A stretch of 64,000 nucleotides of DNA, from positions 124,001-188,000 of the forward strand of contig DASZPM010000026.1 in assembly GCA_035550215.1 (NCBI GenBank), written 5' to 3'. This stretch comes from JABDFW01 sp035550215. GTDB taxonomy: Bacteria; Bacteroidota; Bacteroidia; Chitinophagales; Chitinophagaceae. Positions 15,510-25,042 of the stretch are shown piece after piece; position 1 is the stretch's first letter, and every line of letters begins with the position of its first letter. The notes beneath the pieces were generated by a model. It was not told the DNA's origin. It was given only the letters and a program-made list of their open reading frames with translations, and searched no databases. Position numbers and translations under genes: made by a program.

Positions 15510-16340
15510 TTATTGTTCGTTACTTGATTTTACCAGGCCAAGCTTGGCTTCAAGGCTAAGGGTAGCGTGCGGCACGGCACGTAAACGCGCTTTATCAATC
15601 AGCTTACCGGTAACGCGGCAAATACCGTATGTTTTATTTTCAATACGTATCAGCGCTTTTTCCAGGTGGTCAATATAAGTAATCTGGCGGCTGGCCATTT
15701 GGCTAAGCTGCTCACGCTCCATACTCATACTGCCGTCTTCCATGGTCATATAACGGTTTTCGCTTTCATCGCCACCCATCTCGTCGGTACGGGTTATCAA
15801 TCCCTGCAGGTAATTCAATTCCTTTTTCGCTGCTTCAAGTTTCTTCCCGATCAGTTCTCTAAATTCGGTCAGGTCGGCATCACTGTATCTAATCAATGGA
15901 TCGTTGTTTTTAGATGAATTTTGTCTTTGTTCCAATGGTTTATAATCGGGCGTATAGGGTACGCTTGTTTTTATGGTGGTTTTAGGCACTTTTACCTCTT
16001 TAGGCGGCTCGGGTTTTTTTACGGGTTGCGGCTGAACTTTAGGCTGCTCTGCAGCTTCCTTAACAGCAGGAGCATGTTTAGCTGCCGGTTTAGCGGGGTG
16101 GGGTGCGGCTTTTTTCTCCACTACTTTAGCCGGTTGCTTAGCAACAGGCTTGGCGGCTGCCTTTTTTACAGGAGCGGCTTTTTTAGGGGCTGGCTTTGAT
16201 GCAGCCTTTTTAGCAGGTGCGTGCACACTTTTTTTAGCCACAGGCTTTGCAGCAGCTTTTTTTGCCGGGGCGGCTTTTTTAGCCGCGGGTTTTGCAGCAG
16301 GCTTAGCTGCTTTTTTCGGTGCAGGTTTTTTTGTGGCCAT
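15510..16340 (-). CDS. DksA/TraR-family protein with histone H1-like Lys/Ala/Pro tail
   Basis: 276 residues. Residues 1 to about 125 are almost only Ala, Lys and Pro in PAKKAA-type repeats, like histone H1 or AlgP tails that bind DNA. Residues about 150-276 form the DksA/TraR domain: a long coiled-coil helix pair (Glu-Phe-Arg-Glu-Leu-Ile...; Ser-Gln-Met-Ala-Ser-Arg-Gln) and the zinc-finger region Tyr-Gly-Ile-Cys-Arg-Val-Thr-Gly-Lys-Leu-Ile. Only one cysteine of the usual C4 set remains, so no classical zinc site can form. It probably binds RNA polymerase and DNA. It follows ileS by six bases and is presumably co-transcribed; a terminator follows. Confidence 0.87.
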   Translation of the reverse strand: MATKKPAPKKAAKPAAKPAAKKAAPAKKAAAKPVAKKSVHAPAKKAASKPAPKKAAPVKKAAAKPVAKQPAKVVEKKAAPHPAKPAAKHAPAVKEAAEQPKVQPQPVKKPEPPKEVKVPKTTIKTSVPYTPDYKPLEQRQNSSKNNDPLIRYSDADLTEFRELIGKKLEAAKKELNYLQGLITRTDEMGGDESENRYMTMEDGSMSMEREQLSQMASRQITYIDHLEKALIRIENKTYGICRVTGKLIDKARLRAVPHATLSLEAKLGLVKSSNEQ

Positions 16341-16346
16341 ACAACA

Positions 16347-19300
16347 TCATCCTTTTTTATTTACGCTCACTTTCAGCAGAGTGCCGTTTACTTCAATTTC
16401 AGTGCCATCCTGCATGTCTGGCACCCAGTCAAGGCTATCTGCCAAAATTTCCGCGCAAATATAGTTTTTAAATTGAATTAAGGAATTTTTGGCGGGGCTA
16501 TTATCAAGTACATCTACGAATATACGGTCTGTTAATTCAAATCCGCTTTCTTTTCTAATATTTTGTATGCGGTTTACAAATTCGCGGGCATCACCCTCCT
16601 GTTTCAGGGCTTCGGTAACGGTTATATCCAATGCAACGGTAAGGCTGCCTTTCGAAGCTACGCTCCAGCCGGGTATATCTTCCGCAAGCACTTCAACATC
16701 AGTTAGTTGCAGTGTTATTTCGCTTCCATCCACGGGTATAACCAGGCTGCCTTGCTTTTCCAGTTCTGCTACCTGGTGCTGGCTTAAATTGCCTATGGCG
16801 GCGGCGGCGGCCTTCATTTTTGCGCCGAGCTTTGCCCCAAGCACTTTAAAGTTGGGCTTTATTTTTTTCTTTATAATTCCTTCAGTATCAGTAATGTATT
16901 CAAGCTCTTTAATGTTTACCTCTGCTTTTACCAGGTCTTCAACCTTCTGCAATTGCTCCTTCATTTGTGGGTTTAACACCGGTATAAGCACTTTTTGCAA
17001 AGGCTGGCGCACTTTAATATTTACTTTCTTGCGCAACGACAGCACAAGGCTTGACACATCCTGCGCCAATTGCATCCTTTCTTCCAGCAGGGTGTCTATA
17101 ACGGCCTCGTTGGCAACAGGGAAGTTGGTGTGATGAACAGATTCGGCGCTGAGCTTGCCCGTTACCGCCTCCAAGTTACAAAAAACTGCATCACTGAAGA
17201 AGGGCGAGATGGGGGCTATAAGCCTTACAAGTGTTTCAAGGCACTCGTACAGGGTTTGGTAAGCGCATATTTTATCATGCTCGTACTCGCCTTTCCAGAA
17301 ACGGCGGCGGCAAAGGCGCACGTACCAGTTGCTAAGGTGTTCATCTACAAACTCTTCCATCAAACGGCCGGCTACGGTTGGTTCATAATCATCCATAGCG
17401 GCAGTAACCTTTTTAATTAAGGTATTGAGGGAGGAGAGTATCCAGCGGTCAATTTCGGGCCTTTCCGCCAGCGGAACATACGCTTCTTTGAAGCTGAAGC
17501 CATCCACGTTGGCATACAGGGCAAAAAACTGGTAGGTATTATATAATGTACCGAAGAATTTGCGTTGCACTTCTTTTATTCCGTCAATATCAAACTTCAG
17601 GTTATCCCAGGGAGATGCATTGGTGATTAGATACCACCTTGTGGCATCTGCCCCAAAGTTGGCGATAGTTTCAAACGGGTTTACCACGTTACCGAGGCGT
17701 TTGCTCATCTTGTTGCCGTTCTTATCCAGCACTAACCCATTGGAAACGCAGGTTTTATACGCAAGCCCGGGGTATTTTTCGTCGTTTACCTCAATTCCGT
17801 GCTTTTTCAATTCGGCCTGCACCGGTTCCTTTACCAGGACAGCAATAGCATGCAGGGTGTAAAACCAGCCGCGGGTTTGGTCAACCCCTTCGGCTATAAA
17901 GCTGGCAGGGTAGTTTTGCGCAAAGGTATCTATGTTCTCAAACGGGAAATGCCATTGCGCATAAGGCATGGCACCGCTGTCAAACCACACGTCTATCAGG
18001 TCGGGCACGCGTTTCATCGGCTTGCCGGATGCAGAAACAAGCGTAATATTATCAACATAAGGCTTATGCAGGTCGGTTACCAGTTGCCGGATACCGGTTT
18101 CCTCGTCAACACCGGCAACAGGTAACTGGCAGCCGGCATCTATTGACTTTTTTAATTCAGCTTCCAGTTCCGCAACGCTTCCAATGCATATTTCCTCGTC
18201 GCCTTCCTCCGTTCTCCAAACCGGCAATGGCGTACCCCAAAAGCGGCTGCGGCTCAGGTTCCAGTCCACCATATTCTCTAACCAGTTGCCAAAACGGCCT
18301 TCGCCGGTGCTTTTGGGTTTCCAGTTGATGGTTTTGTTTAACTCCACCATCCTGTCTTTAAAGGCAGTGGTTTTTATAAACCATGCATCCAGCGGGTAGT
18401 ACAGCACGGGTTTGTCCGTACGCCAGCAATGAGGGTAGCTGTGCTCGTATTTCTCTACCTTAAAAGCGCGGTTCTCCTTTTTAAGTTTAACGCTTATGTC
18501 CACGTTAACATCCTGGTAGTTGGGCTCGTTCTTATAATCCTTCACATAACGGTTGCTAAACTCGCCCAGGCCGTCTACAAATTTGCCTTGTTTGTCAACC
18601 ATAGTGAGGATGCCTATGCCATATTTCTGGCCCACACGGTAGTCATCCGCGCCAAACGCGGGGGCGGTATGCACTATGCCCGTACCGTCTTCGGTGGTAA
18701 CAAAATCTCCCAGCAATACCCTGAATGAGTTGGGGTTATCCATTTTATTGGCTTCATATGGCAATAGTTGCTTATACTGCAAGCCCTCCAGTTCCTTACC
18801 CTTAAATTCTGCAAGTATGCTCCATGGTAATACTTTACCTTTTTCAAACACCTCAAAATCTATATCCTCATCCTCTGCTTTAAAGTATTTATTTACCAGC
18901 GCCCTGGCCAATACCACATTGGCAGGTACGTGGGTGTAGGGGTTAAAGGTTTTTACCAGTACATAATCAATGTTCGGCCCTACGGTTAAGCCGAGGTTGC
19001 TGGGGAGCGTCCACGGGGTGGTCGTCCACGCTAAAAAGCACAGTTCCTCTTCATCTTTTACCTTCTCAAACAAAAATGCTGACTTATCGCTCTTTACCGC
19101 CTCAAACATCGCCACCACACTCGTGTCCTTCACATCCTTATAGCAGCCAGGCTGGTTAAGTTCATGGCTGCTAAGGCCGGTACCCGCCGCAGGCGAATAT
19201 GGCTGTATGCTTACGCTTTCGTACAGTAACCCCTTCTTATACAATTCCTTAAGCAGCCACCATAAGCTTTCAATATAATCGCTGGTAAAGGTTATATAGG

Positions 19301-19745
19301 GGTGTTCCAGGTCAACCCAGTATCCCATTTTGGTGGTAAGCTCATCCCACTTGTCTTTATAACGCAATACCGCTTCGCGGCATTTCTGGTTATATTCCTC
19401 AACGGTTATCTTCTTGCCAATATCTTCTTTCGTAATACCCAGTTCTTTTTCCACCCCCAATTCCACCGGCAGGCCATGCGTGTCCCAACCGCCTTTGCGT
19501 TTTACCTGGTAACCCTGCATGGTTTTGTAACGGCACACAAGGTCTTTTAGCGTACGGCTGATTACGTGGTGAATACCGGGCATACCATTAGCGCTGGGCG
19601 GCCCCTCGTAAAAAACGAATGGTTCAGCCCCTTCGCGCAGCTCAATACTTTTTTCAAAAGCACTGGTATTCTTCCACTTAGCTAATATTTCCTGCTCTAT
19701 GGAAGGTAAATGTAACCCGGTAAATTCTTTGTAGGTAGCGCTCAT
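16347..19745 (-). CDS. ileS: Isoleucyl-tRNA synthetase (eukaryote-like type)
   Basis: 1,132 residues, longer than the roughly 930-residue E. coli enzyme and typical of the eukaryote-like IleRS2 branch. The HIGH-type motif is Pro-Gly-Ile-His-His-Val near 56-61, and KMSKR is at 679-683. The Asp-Thr-His-Gly-Leu-Pro-Val-Glu strand, a CP1 editing domain (with Thr-Thr-Thr-Pro-Trp-Thr-Leu-Pro) and a long anticodon/C-terminal region lie in order. The C-terminal zinc cysteines of the bacterial type are not seen. It charges tRNA-Ile with isoleucine. A near-perfect -7 box precedes it, and the DksA-like gene follows in the same operon. Confidence 0.96.
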   Translation of the reverse strand: MSATYKEFTGLHLPSIEQEILAKWKNTSAFEKSIELREGAEPFVFYEGPPSANGMPGIHHVISRTLKDLVCRYKTMQGYQVKRKGGWDTHGLPVELGVEKELGITKEDIGKKITVEEYNQKCREAVLRYKDKWDELTTKMGYWVDLEHPYITFTSDYIESLWWLLKELYKKGLLYESVSIQPYSPAAGTGLSSHELNQPGCYKDVKDTSVVAMFEAVKSDKSAFLFEKVKDEEELCFLAWTTTPWTLPSNLGLTVGPNIDYVLVKTFNPYTHVPANVVLARALVNKYFKAEDEDIDFEVFEKGKVLPWSILAEFKGKELEGLQYKQLLPYEANKMDNPNSFRVLLGDFVTTEDGTGIVHTAPAFGADDYRVGQKYGIGILTMVDKQGKFVDGLGEFSNRYVKDYKNEPNYQDVNVDISVKLKKENRAFKVEKYEHSYPHCWRTDKPVLYYPLDAWFIKTTAFKDRMVELNKTINWKPKSTGEGRFGNWLENMVDWNLSRSRFWGTPLPVWRTEEGDEEICIGSVAELEAELKKSIDAGCQLPVAGVDEETGIRQLVTDLHKPYVDNITLVSASGKPMKRVPDLIDVWFDSGAMPYAQWHFPFENIDTFAQNYPASFIAEGVDQTRGWFYTLHAIAVLVKEPVQAELKKHGIEVNDEKYPGLAYKTCVSNGLVLDKNGNKMSKRLGNVVNPFETIANFGADATRWYLITNASPWDNLKFDIDGIKEVQRKFFGTLYNTYQFFALYANVDGFSFKEAYVPLAERPEIDRWILSSLNTLIKKVTAAMDDYEPTVAGRLMEEFVDEHLSNWYVRLCRRRFWKGEYEHDKICAYQTLYECLETLVRLIAPISPFFSDAVFCNLEAVTGKLSAESVHHTNFPVANEAVIDTLLEERMQLAQDVSSLVLSLRKKVNIKVRQPLQKVLIPVLNPQMKEQLQKVEDLVKAEVNIKELEYITDTEGIIKKKIKPNFKVLGAKLGAKMKAAAAAIGNLSQHQVAELEKQGSLVIPVDGSEITLQLTDVEVLAEDIPGWSVASKGSLTVALDITVTEALKQEGDAREFVNRIQNIRKESGFELTDRIFVDVLDNSPAKNSLIQFKNYICAEILADSLDWVPDMQDGTEIEVNGTLLKVSVNKKG

Positions 19746-19784
19746 AACTGTAAAAAGCCTTTCTTTTTCGCTAATTTAGGGCTG

Positions 19785-19792
19785 CAAAGGTA
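19785..19792 (-). promoter_or_regulatory. -7 promoter box of ileS
   Basis: TACCTTTG on the minus strand, 39 bases ahead of the ileS ATG. The -33 element is not clear. Confidence 0.55.
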
Positions 19793-19899
19793 ATAAATAT
19801 AAGGATGTGAAACGTAATGCAGACCTTTGCAGTCATAATAAAGCGTCCCATTTTAAGCCATGTGAAAATACCTGGTTTGTAACCTAATTGACTGCCCGA

Positions 19900-22800
19900 A
19901 TGCGTAGCGCCCTTGTGTTGCTGATGTTGCTTTTACCTGGCTTAGCCCTTGCCGACACCTTTACTGTTACCTCAAATGCCGACAGCGGCCCGGGCACCCT
20001 GCGCGAAGCGCTGCAAAAAGCGATTGACAACGGCAGCGCGGTAACTGACCATATTAACTTCAGCCTGCCCTACTCCGATATCTCTTCTATTACCATCACC
20101 CTGCAATCCCAACTGCCCATCATCTCCTCCAACCTGGTGATTGACGGCACCACGCAGCCGTCCCCGGCATTAGGTACCAGTAATGCGCAGGTAAAAATTA
20201 CTGTTGCACCCAGCCTGCTGAACGGCCAGTTTACCTGCTTTTATATTTATAAAACCTCCAATATTGAGATATACGGCCTTTATTTTGACGCCACCGATGG
20301 CACTACCCTGCCAAACCAGTACTTAGAAGCCATCAGGCTGTTTGGCTCGGGCGACGTAATAATCGGCAAGCCCGGCAAAGGCAACGTAATAAAGGGTTGG
20401 GGGTCGGGCATTGTGTCCAGCGGCTTTTACCACGGGGAGTTTGACGAGAGCTATCTTAAGGCTATAAAAATTCAAAGCAATTTTTTTGGATTGAATACAG
20501 ATGGAGAGCTGGATGCCGCCCACAATATTTCCAGCATTGCCACGGGCGCTACCGATACGGTTATTATTGGCGGCGCCACCAAAGCAGAAGGCAACTACCT
20601 TACCGCCGACCGCAACGTGGTGAGCGTTTTGCTGGCACAGGACTCAAAAAACAGCCTTGTGCAGGTGCAAAACAATACATTCAATACCAATGTAAAGGGT
20701 ACGCAAAGCTTCTCTTTGCCCTATTCTTTCATGTTGGGGGTTGACGGTACCAACTCATCAGACAGTAATCCCGATAATTACAAAACCTTTATCTCCAATA
20801 ATCTTTTTGGGGGTACGCAGGGCTTTTGCGGCATTGGCCTTACTAACCTGCTGCATAAGGTAAAAATATTCGCCAATAAGTTTGGCGACGAGATAAACAG
20901 CAGTGTGTATGTATCTGATTTTTGGGTAACTGTTTTTGACTGTACAAACCAGGTGGTTATAGGCGACGCCGATGAACATTTAAAAAACACTTTTACCAAA
21001 GGCCGCACTGCAATAAGGGTTAGCAAGGCAGACAGGGTGCTGATTACCAAAGATTCTTTTTACTGTAACGTGGTGCCTATTAACAATTTTGATACATTGG
21101 ACTGGAAGCACAAATCGTTTATTGCAATTCATGGTAACAGTAACAGCGTAATCCAGGGCACGGCGCTGCCTTCTGCCAAAATTGAAGTGTTTATTAACCA
21201 TGATTGTGTCAGCACTGATGCCAGCCTGCCGTACCAGTGCCAGGGTAAACACTACATCGGCAGTTTTAACGCCGATGGCCAGGGTAAATGGATGTATAAC
21301 AACCCCACCAACCTGCCCCTTGTATTTACTGCTACCAAAGACAGTTCCACTTCGGATTTTTCCAACACGATTGTGGACAATGCCAACCTGCAGGCTACTG
21401 GTTCCATCTGCGATAAGCCCAATGGCTCAATCAAAGGGATAAACGTTATAAGCGGCGTAAACTGGTTTTGGGAGAACAGCAACGGGGATGTTGTGGGAAA
21501 TAATTTAAACCTGCTGAATGTACCTGCCGGCACCTATTCCCTGCATGTAAGCCAGGGAAATATTGGCTGCGAACAGCGTTATTACTACGTGGTGGACAGT
21601 AACCCCAAACCGAAAATTGATACGGCAACCATTACTATTATACCCGCATCCTGCGGGGTTGGCGGCAGTGTGTACGGTACAAAAACATATAGTTACCAAT
21701 GGTCTTATAACTGGCTTGACAGTAACCACAGTTACCTGCAAAGCGTTTACGACCTGCAAACACCTGTTGAAAACCTGCAGCCTGGCAGGTATTATTTAAA
21801 CCTGGTACTGGCAGGCTATCCTGATTGCGCAACAAATTACGGGCCGTTCGTAGTAACAAAAACGGCCGGGCCTTCCTTCAATACTTCCGGCGTAACCATC
21901 ACGCGCAGCACGTGTGGTAAAAGCAATGGCGCCATTACAAATATTACTTACAGGAATACCGCCGGCAATGTTTTTGTAGCCTGGGAGGATGACGCCGGTA
22001 ACACTGCAGGCGCCGCACTTGATTTAACCAATGTGCCCGCGGGCCGTTACCGACTGAAGCTGAAAGACGGCGAAAACTGTGATACTGTTTTTACGCAATA
22101 TTTCACCATTAAAGATACCGGCTCTATTACATTTGATGTAAGCCATATACAGGTAACACCTTCATCCTGCAAAGGCGCCACAGGCAGCATTACAAAAATT
22201 ACCTCCACCAACACTGACACTTACACATGGGTTAATGCTGCCGACGGCAGTACGGTTGGCAACGCGGAAGACATCAATAACCTGCCCGCAGGCAATTACC
22301 AGTTGAAGTTTGCCAATAACGGCGGTTGTTCAGCAGCAACAAGTATCATAACAGTTAAACAGCAGGGATTTTTGGATGATACTATTACCAAAGAAATCGT
22401 CTCCGACCCCAACTGTGGTGAATTTAATGGCTTTGTAAAACCCCTGCTATTTACAAGGGATACTTCCCTTTACACGTTTGAATGGCGGGATAGTTCGGGT
22501 AATTTGCTGACTACCAACACAGCAGTATATAACCTTAAACCAGGTTACTATACCCTTTATGCCACAGACCCCAATGGCTGCAAACAGGCCATATTCAACA
22601 CCCCCCTTATAATGCACCCCAAGCCGGTATTTAATTATGACAATATTCTTGTAAAAGCCGACACCTGCAAAACCGGCAGCGGCGCTGTACAAGGCCTCGC
22701 AACACAGGAAAAGCCGCTCAATTATACCTGGACGTGGTATAATGGTGCCGGGCAGCAAATAGGTAATTCGGCGGCAGGCATCACCGGCCTGGGTGCCGGC

Positions 22801-23406
22801 AATTACTATGCAACAATTACTGACGAGTTTAACTGCACCGTAACAAGCAACCCTTTTACGGTAAATAATTATGTGCTCACACTTGTTCTGCCGCAGGCTG
22901 CTGACCAATACGTGAAAAGGGGCTCAACGGCTACACTCACCGTTACTAATATACAGCCCGGCCTTTACTACCTGTTTGATACTGTTCGTGCGCCCGTACC
23001 TGTTGCAACATCACCCACGGGCGTATTTACCACGCCACCGGTATTATATGACAAAGCTTTTTTTATACAGGACAATCTTGGTAGCTGTTCAAGCAACCTT
23101 GCCATTGTTTGGGTAAAAATATACGATAGCTCAGCGCTGTCAATACCCAATGCATTTTCTCCCAATGGCGATGGCATAAACGATACATGGCACATGAAAG
23201 TGCAGGGCACAATTACCAGTTATAATCTTACCGTATTTAACCGCTATGGGCAAAGTGTATTTACCACTACCGACATAAACAAGCAATGGGATGGCACCTT
23301 AAATGGCAAGCCCCTGCCAACGGCAACATATTATTACGTAATTAAGTACAGCGATAATTTTAGCCGGCCCGGTATTTTAAAAGGGTTTGTGGTAATATTG
23401 CGATAG
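19900..23406 (+). CDS. Large secreted protein with type B T9SS sorting domain
   Basis: 1,168 residues from the ATG at 19900. A TTG at 19888 is also in frame. The signal peptide is about 1-20. The mature start Thr-Val-Thr-Ser-Asn-Ala-Asp-Ser-Gly-Pro-Gly-Thr-Leu-Arg-Glu-Ala is the common entry to a parallel beta-helix domain (to about 470), with runs of Asn and short strands. From about 480 to 1000 there are several roughly 90-residue repeats of the form Cys-Gly-x-Ser-Asn-Gly-Ala-Ile ... Leu-Pro-Ala-Gly-Asn-Tyr, as in SprB-like adhesins. Residues 1081-1168 are the gliding-motility-associated C-terminal domain (Pro-Asn-Ala-Phe-Ser-Pro-Asn-Gly-Asp-Gly-Ile-Asn-Asp), the type B signal for export and surface attachment by the type IX system. 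Ligand unknown. Confidence 0.93.
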   Translation: MRSALVLLMLLLPGLALADTFTVTSNADSGPGTLREALQKAIDNGSAVTDHINFSLPYSDISSITITLQSQLPIISSNLVIDGTTQPSPALGTSNAQVKITVAPSLLNGQFTCFYIYKTSNIEIYGLYFDATDGTTLPNQYLEAIRLFGSGDVIIGKPGKGNVIKGWGSGIVSSGFYHGEFDESYLKAIKIQSNFFGLNTDGELDAAHNISSIATGATDTVIIGGATKAEGNYLTADRNVVSVLLAQDSKNSLVQVQNNTFNTNVKGTQSFSLPYSFMLGVDGTNSSDSNPDNYKTFISNNLFGGTQGFCGIGLTNLLHKVKIFANKFGDEINSSVYVSDFWVTVFDCTNQVVIGDADEHLKNTFTKGRTAIRVSKADRVLITKDSFYCNVVPINNFDTLDWKHKSFIAIHGNSNSVIQGTALPSAKIEVFINHDCVSTDASLPYQCQGKHYIGSFNADGQGKWMYNNPTNLPLVFTATKDSSTSDFSNTIVDNANLQATGSICDKPNGSIKGINVISGVNWFWENSNGDVVGNNLNLLNVPAGTYSLHVSQGNIGCEQRYYYVVDSNPKPKIDTATITIIPASCGVGGSVYGTKTYSYQWSYNWLDSNHSYLQSVYDLQTPVENLQPGRYYLNLVLAGYPDCATNYGPFVVTKTAGPSFNTSGVTITRSTCGKSNGAITNITYRNTAGNVFVAWEDDAGNTAGAALDLTNVPAGRYRLKLKDGENCDTVFTQYFTIKDTGSITFDVSHIQVTPSSCKGATGSITKITSTNTDTYTWVNAADGSTVGNAEDINNLPAGNYQLKFANNGGCSAATSIITVKQQGFLDDTITKEIVSDPNCGEFNGFVKPLLFTRDTSLYTFEWRDSSGNLLTTNTAVYNLKPGYYTLYATDPNGCKQAIFNTPLIMHPKPVFNYDNILVKADTCKTGSGAVQGLATQEKPLNYTWTWYNGAGQQIGNSAAGITGLGAGNYYATITDEFNCTVTSNPFTVNNYVLTLVLPQAADQYVKRGSTATLTVTNIQPGLYYLFDTVRAPVPVATSPTGVFTTPPVLYDKAFFIQDNLGSCSSNLAIVWVKIYDSSALSIPNAFSPNGDGINDTWHMKVQGTITSYNLTVFNRYGQSVFTTTDINKQWDGTLNGKPLPTATYYYVIKYSDNFSRPGILKGFVVILR

Positions 23407-23434
23407 AAGCATCACATTATACCGTTTTTTTACT

Positions 23435-24304
23435 ATGCGCAAAACTGTACCATGCCTGTTTGTTTTTTTAGCGCCGCTGCTGTTGTTTGCGCAACATACC
23501 TATAGCTTCCTTAATGGCAAGGGGCCAATAACCTGGGCGCTCATCGAAAAAAAGGTGCCGCGCAGCACGATGATCAACTTTGTGAAAAGCCTTCCCGCTG
23601 AATTTTCCGTTTATCGTACAAACGACCAGTATTCGCCAACGTTAAATGATTTGTACAAAAAACTGCATTTTATAGATATTAACGGCGACAATAACTATGA
23701 TGTAATTTTTGAGGGCCAAAGCGGTGGTGAAGCCAGGGAAGTCGAAATATTTCTGTTCACAAAAAAAGGATACGTAAAAGCGTTGGAAGAGATGGAAGGT
23801 TTGTCTTCCATTACCTTTGAAAACGGTTTGCTTAAGCAAATGGTAATAAGTGATTGGGGTTGTTGTGAGGACTACATAAACTTTGATAAAACATTTAATG
23901 TAAGCATTAGTAAAGAAGGTTATACAAGTTTTACACTGGTATTGCAAACTGCGTGTGCCTTCCAGGGTACAGTGCCTGACAGCATGTTTGAAAAACCTTT
24001 TGCATTTGAAGTGCTGAATGACGCATACAATCTTCGCTCGAGGCCGGTGATTGATAATATCTCCTACGAACCCTGGTGGGAAGCAGACACTACTATAGGC
24101 CGGGGCAATACACTTGCTAAATTGCCACAGGGTGCGAAAGGTATTGCATTAGGTAAACATACCGACGATACCGGCAGGGAGTGGTGGTATGTTGAGATTG
24201 ACGAAAATGTTGCATTGCTGAAAAGTGTTTTCTACGGGAACGATAATAAATTCCCTACTAAAAAACGCGGATGGATAAGCAGCCGGTTTGTGAAGAGGCT
24301 GTAA
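23435..24304 (+). CDS. Secreted protein with SH3-like C-terminal domain
   Basis: 289 residues with a signal peptide ending near Phe-Ala-Gln (18-20). A short Asp-Ile-Asn-Gly-Asp-Asn-Asn-Tyr-Asp stretch near 80 resembles an FG-GAP calcium loop. From about 200 the sequence looks like a bacterial SH3 domain: Tyr-Asn-Leu-Arg-Ser-Arg-Pro, Leu-Ala-Lys-Leu-Pro-Gln-Gly-Ala and a Trp-Trp-Tyr-Val-Glu-Ile strand, ending Gly-Trp-Ile-Ser-Ser-Arg-Phe. A role at the cell wall or surface is plausible. It follows the T9SS protein by 28 bases and may share its transcript. No closer family is recognised. Confidence 0.8.
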   Translation: MRKTVPCLFVFLAPLLLFAQHTYSFLNGKGPITWALIEKKVPRSTMINFVKSLPAEFSVYRTNDQYSPTLNDLYKKLHFIDINGDNNYDVIFEGQSGGEAREVEIFLFTKKGYVKALEEMEGLSSITFENGLLKQMVISDWGCCEDYINFDKTFNVSISKEGYTSFTLVLQTACAFQGTVPDSMFEKPFAFEVLNDAYNLRSRPVIDNISYEPWWEADTTIGRGNTLAKLPQGAKGIALGKHTDDTGREWWYVEIDENVALLKSVFYGNDNKFPTKKRGWISSRFVKRL

Positions 24305-24446
24305 TAAATGTGCGCTGTCTTGTTATCTTTTTCTTTCCATATTGTTAATGTTGGCAGGGTTACGATGTAAAAGTTGTTAAAATCCGTTTGCAATGTGGCC
24401 GCGCTGTTTTTTTTATTATATATCTTCAACAGCCAATAAACCTTAA

Positions 24447-25040
24447 ATGATATCAGTTTATACCATTAAACCCAAATTTCAGCAACTGTTAAAACCCCTG
24501 TTAACAGGCTTGCATAAACAAGGTGTTACCGCCAATCAAATCACCGTTTCATCTATTATTCTTTCAGCCGTAATCGGCGCCGGCTTTTGGTTTGCAGGCA
24601 ATTTGACCATTTTATTTTTATGCCTGCCTGTTGGATTATTAATAAGAATGGCATTGAATGCGCTTGATGGAATGATGGCAAAAACATACAACCAGCAGTC
24701 AAAAAAAGGCGAGGTGCTGAATGAAGCCGGCGACATTATATCAGACATCTTTATTTATTTTCCTTTATTGAAGTATGAACATAACAGCCTGTATTTAATC
24801 GTCCTGTTTCTTTGCCTTGGCATTGTGAATGAGTTTGCAGGATTGCTTGGTAAGGTGGTTTCACGGCAGCGCCGGTATGATGGCCCCATGGGCAAAAGCG
24901 ACAGGGCATTTGTAATAAGTATTTATGGTATACTATGCTTCTTCAACGTACCGTTTCACGGGTATACCAACTATATTTTTGGCGTTATCAATGTGCTTTT
25001 ACTATTAAGCACTTTTATAAGAATTAAAAAATCCCTTTGA
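24447..25040 (+). CDS. CDP-alcohol phosphatidyltransferase family (YnbA-like)
   Basis: 197 residues, five to six membrane helices. The family motif D-x2-D-G-x2-A-R-x8-G-x3-D-x3-D is present in altered form: Asn71-x2-Asp74-Gly75-x2-Ala78-Lys79 ... Gly88-x3-Asn92-x3-Asp96. Thus two of the four metal-binding aspartates are Asn, and the Arg is Lys. The enzymes join CDP-diacylglycerol to an alcohol to make phospholipid heads. It heads a tight cassette with a CdsA-like and a PlsC-like gene, reminiscent of E. coli ynbA-ynbB. That context supports a lipid role even if the acceptor or activity is unknown. Confidence 0.85.
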   Translation: MISVYTIKPKFQQLLKPLLTGLHKQGVTANQITVSSIILSAVIGAGFWFAGNLTILFLCLPVGLLIRMALNALDGMMAKTYNQQSKKGEVLNEAGDIISDIFIYFPLLKYEHNSLYLIVLFLCLGIVNEFAGLLGKVVSRQRRYDGPMGKSDRAFVISIYGILCFFNVPFHGYTNYIFGVINVLLLLSTFIRIKKSL

Positions 25041-25042
25041 TA

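Noticed and set aside
15921..16481. Plus-strand ORFs opposite the Lys/Ala/Pro tail of the DksA-like gene
   Set aside because: Phe/Gly/Ala-rich antisense translations of the repeat-like tail, not genes.
21182..21442. ORFs inside the T9SS protein gene on both strands
   Set aside because: All are shadows of the continuous 1,168-residue frame.
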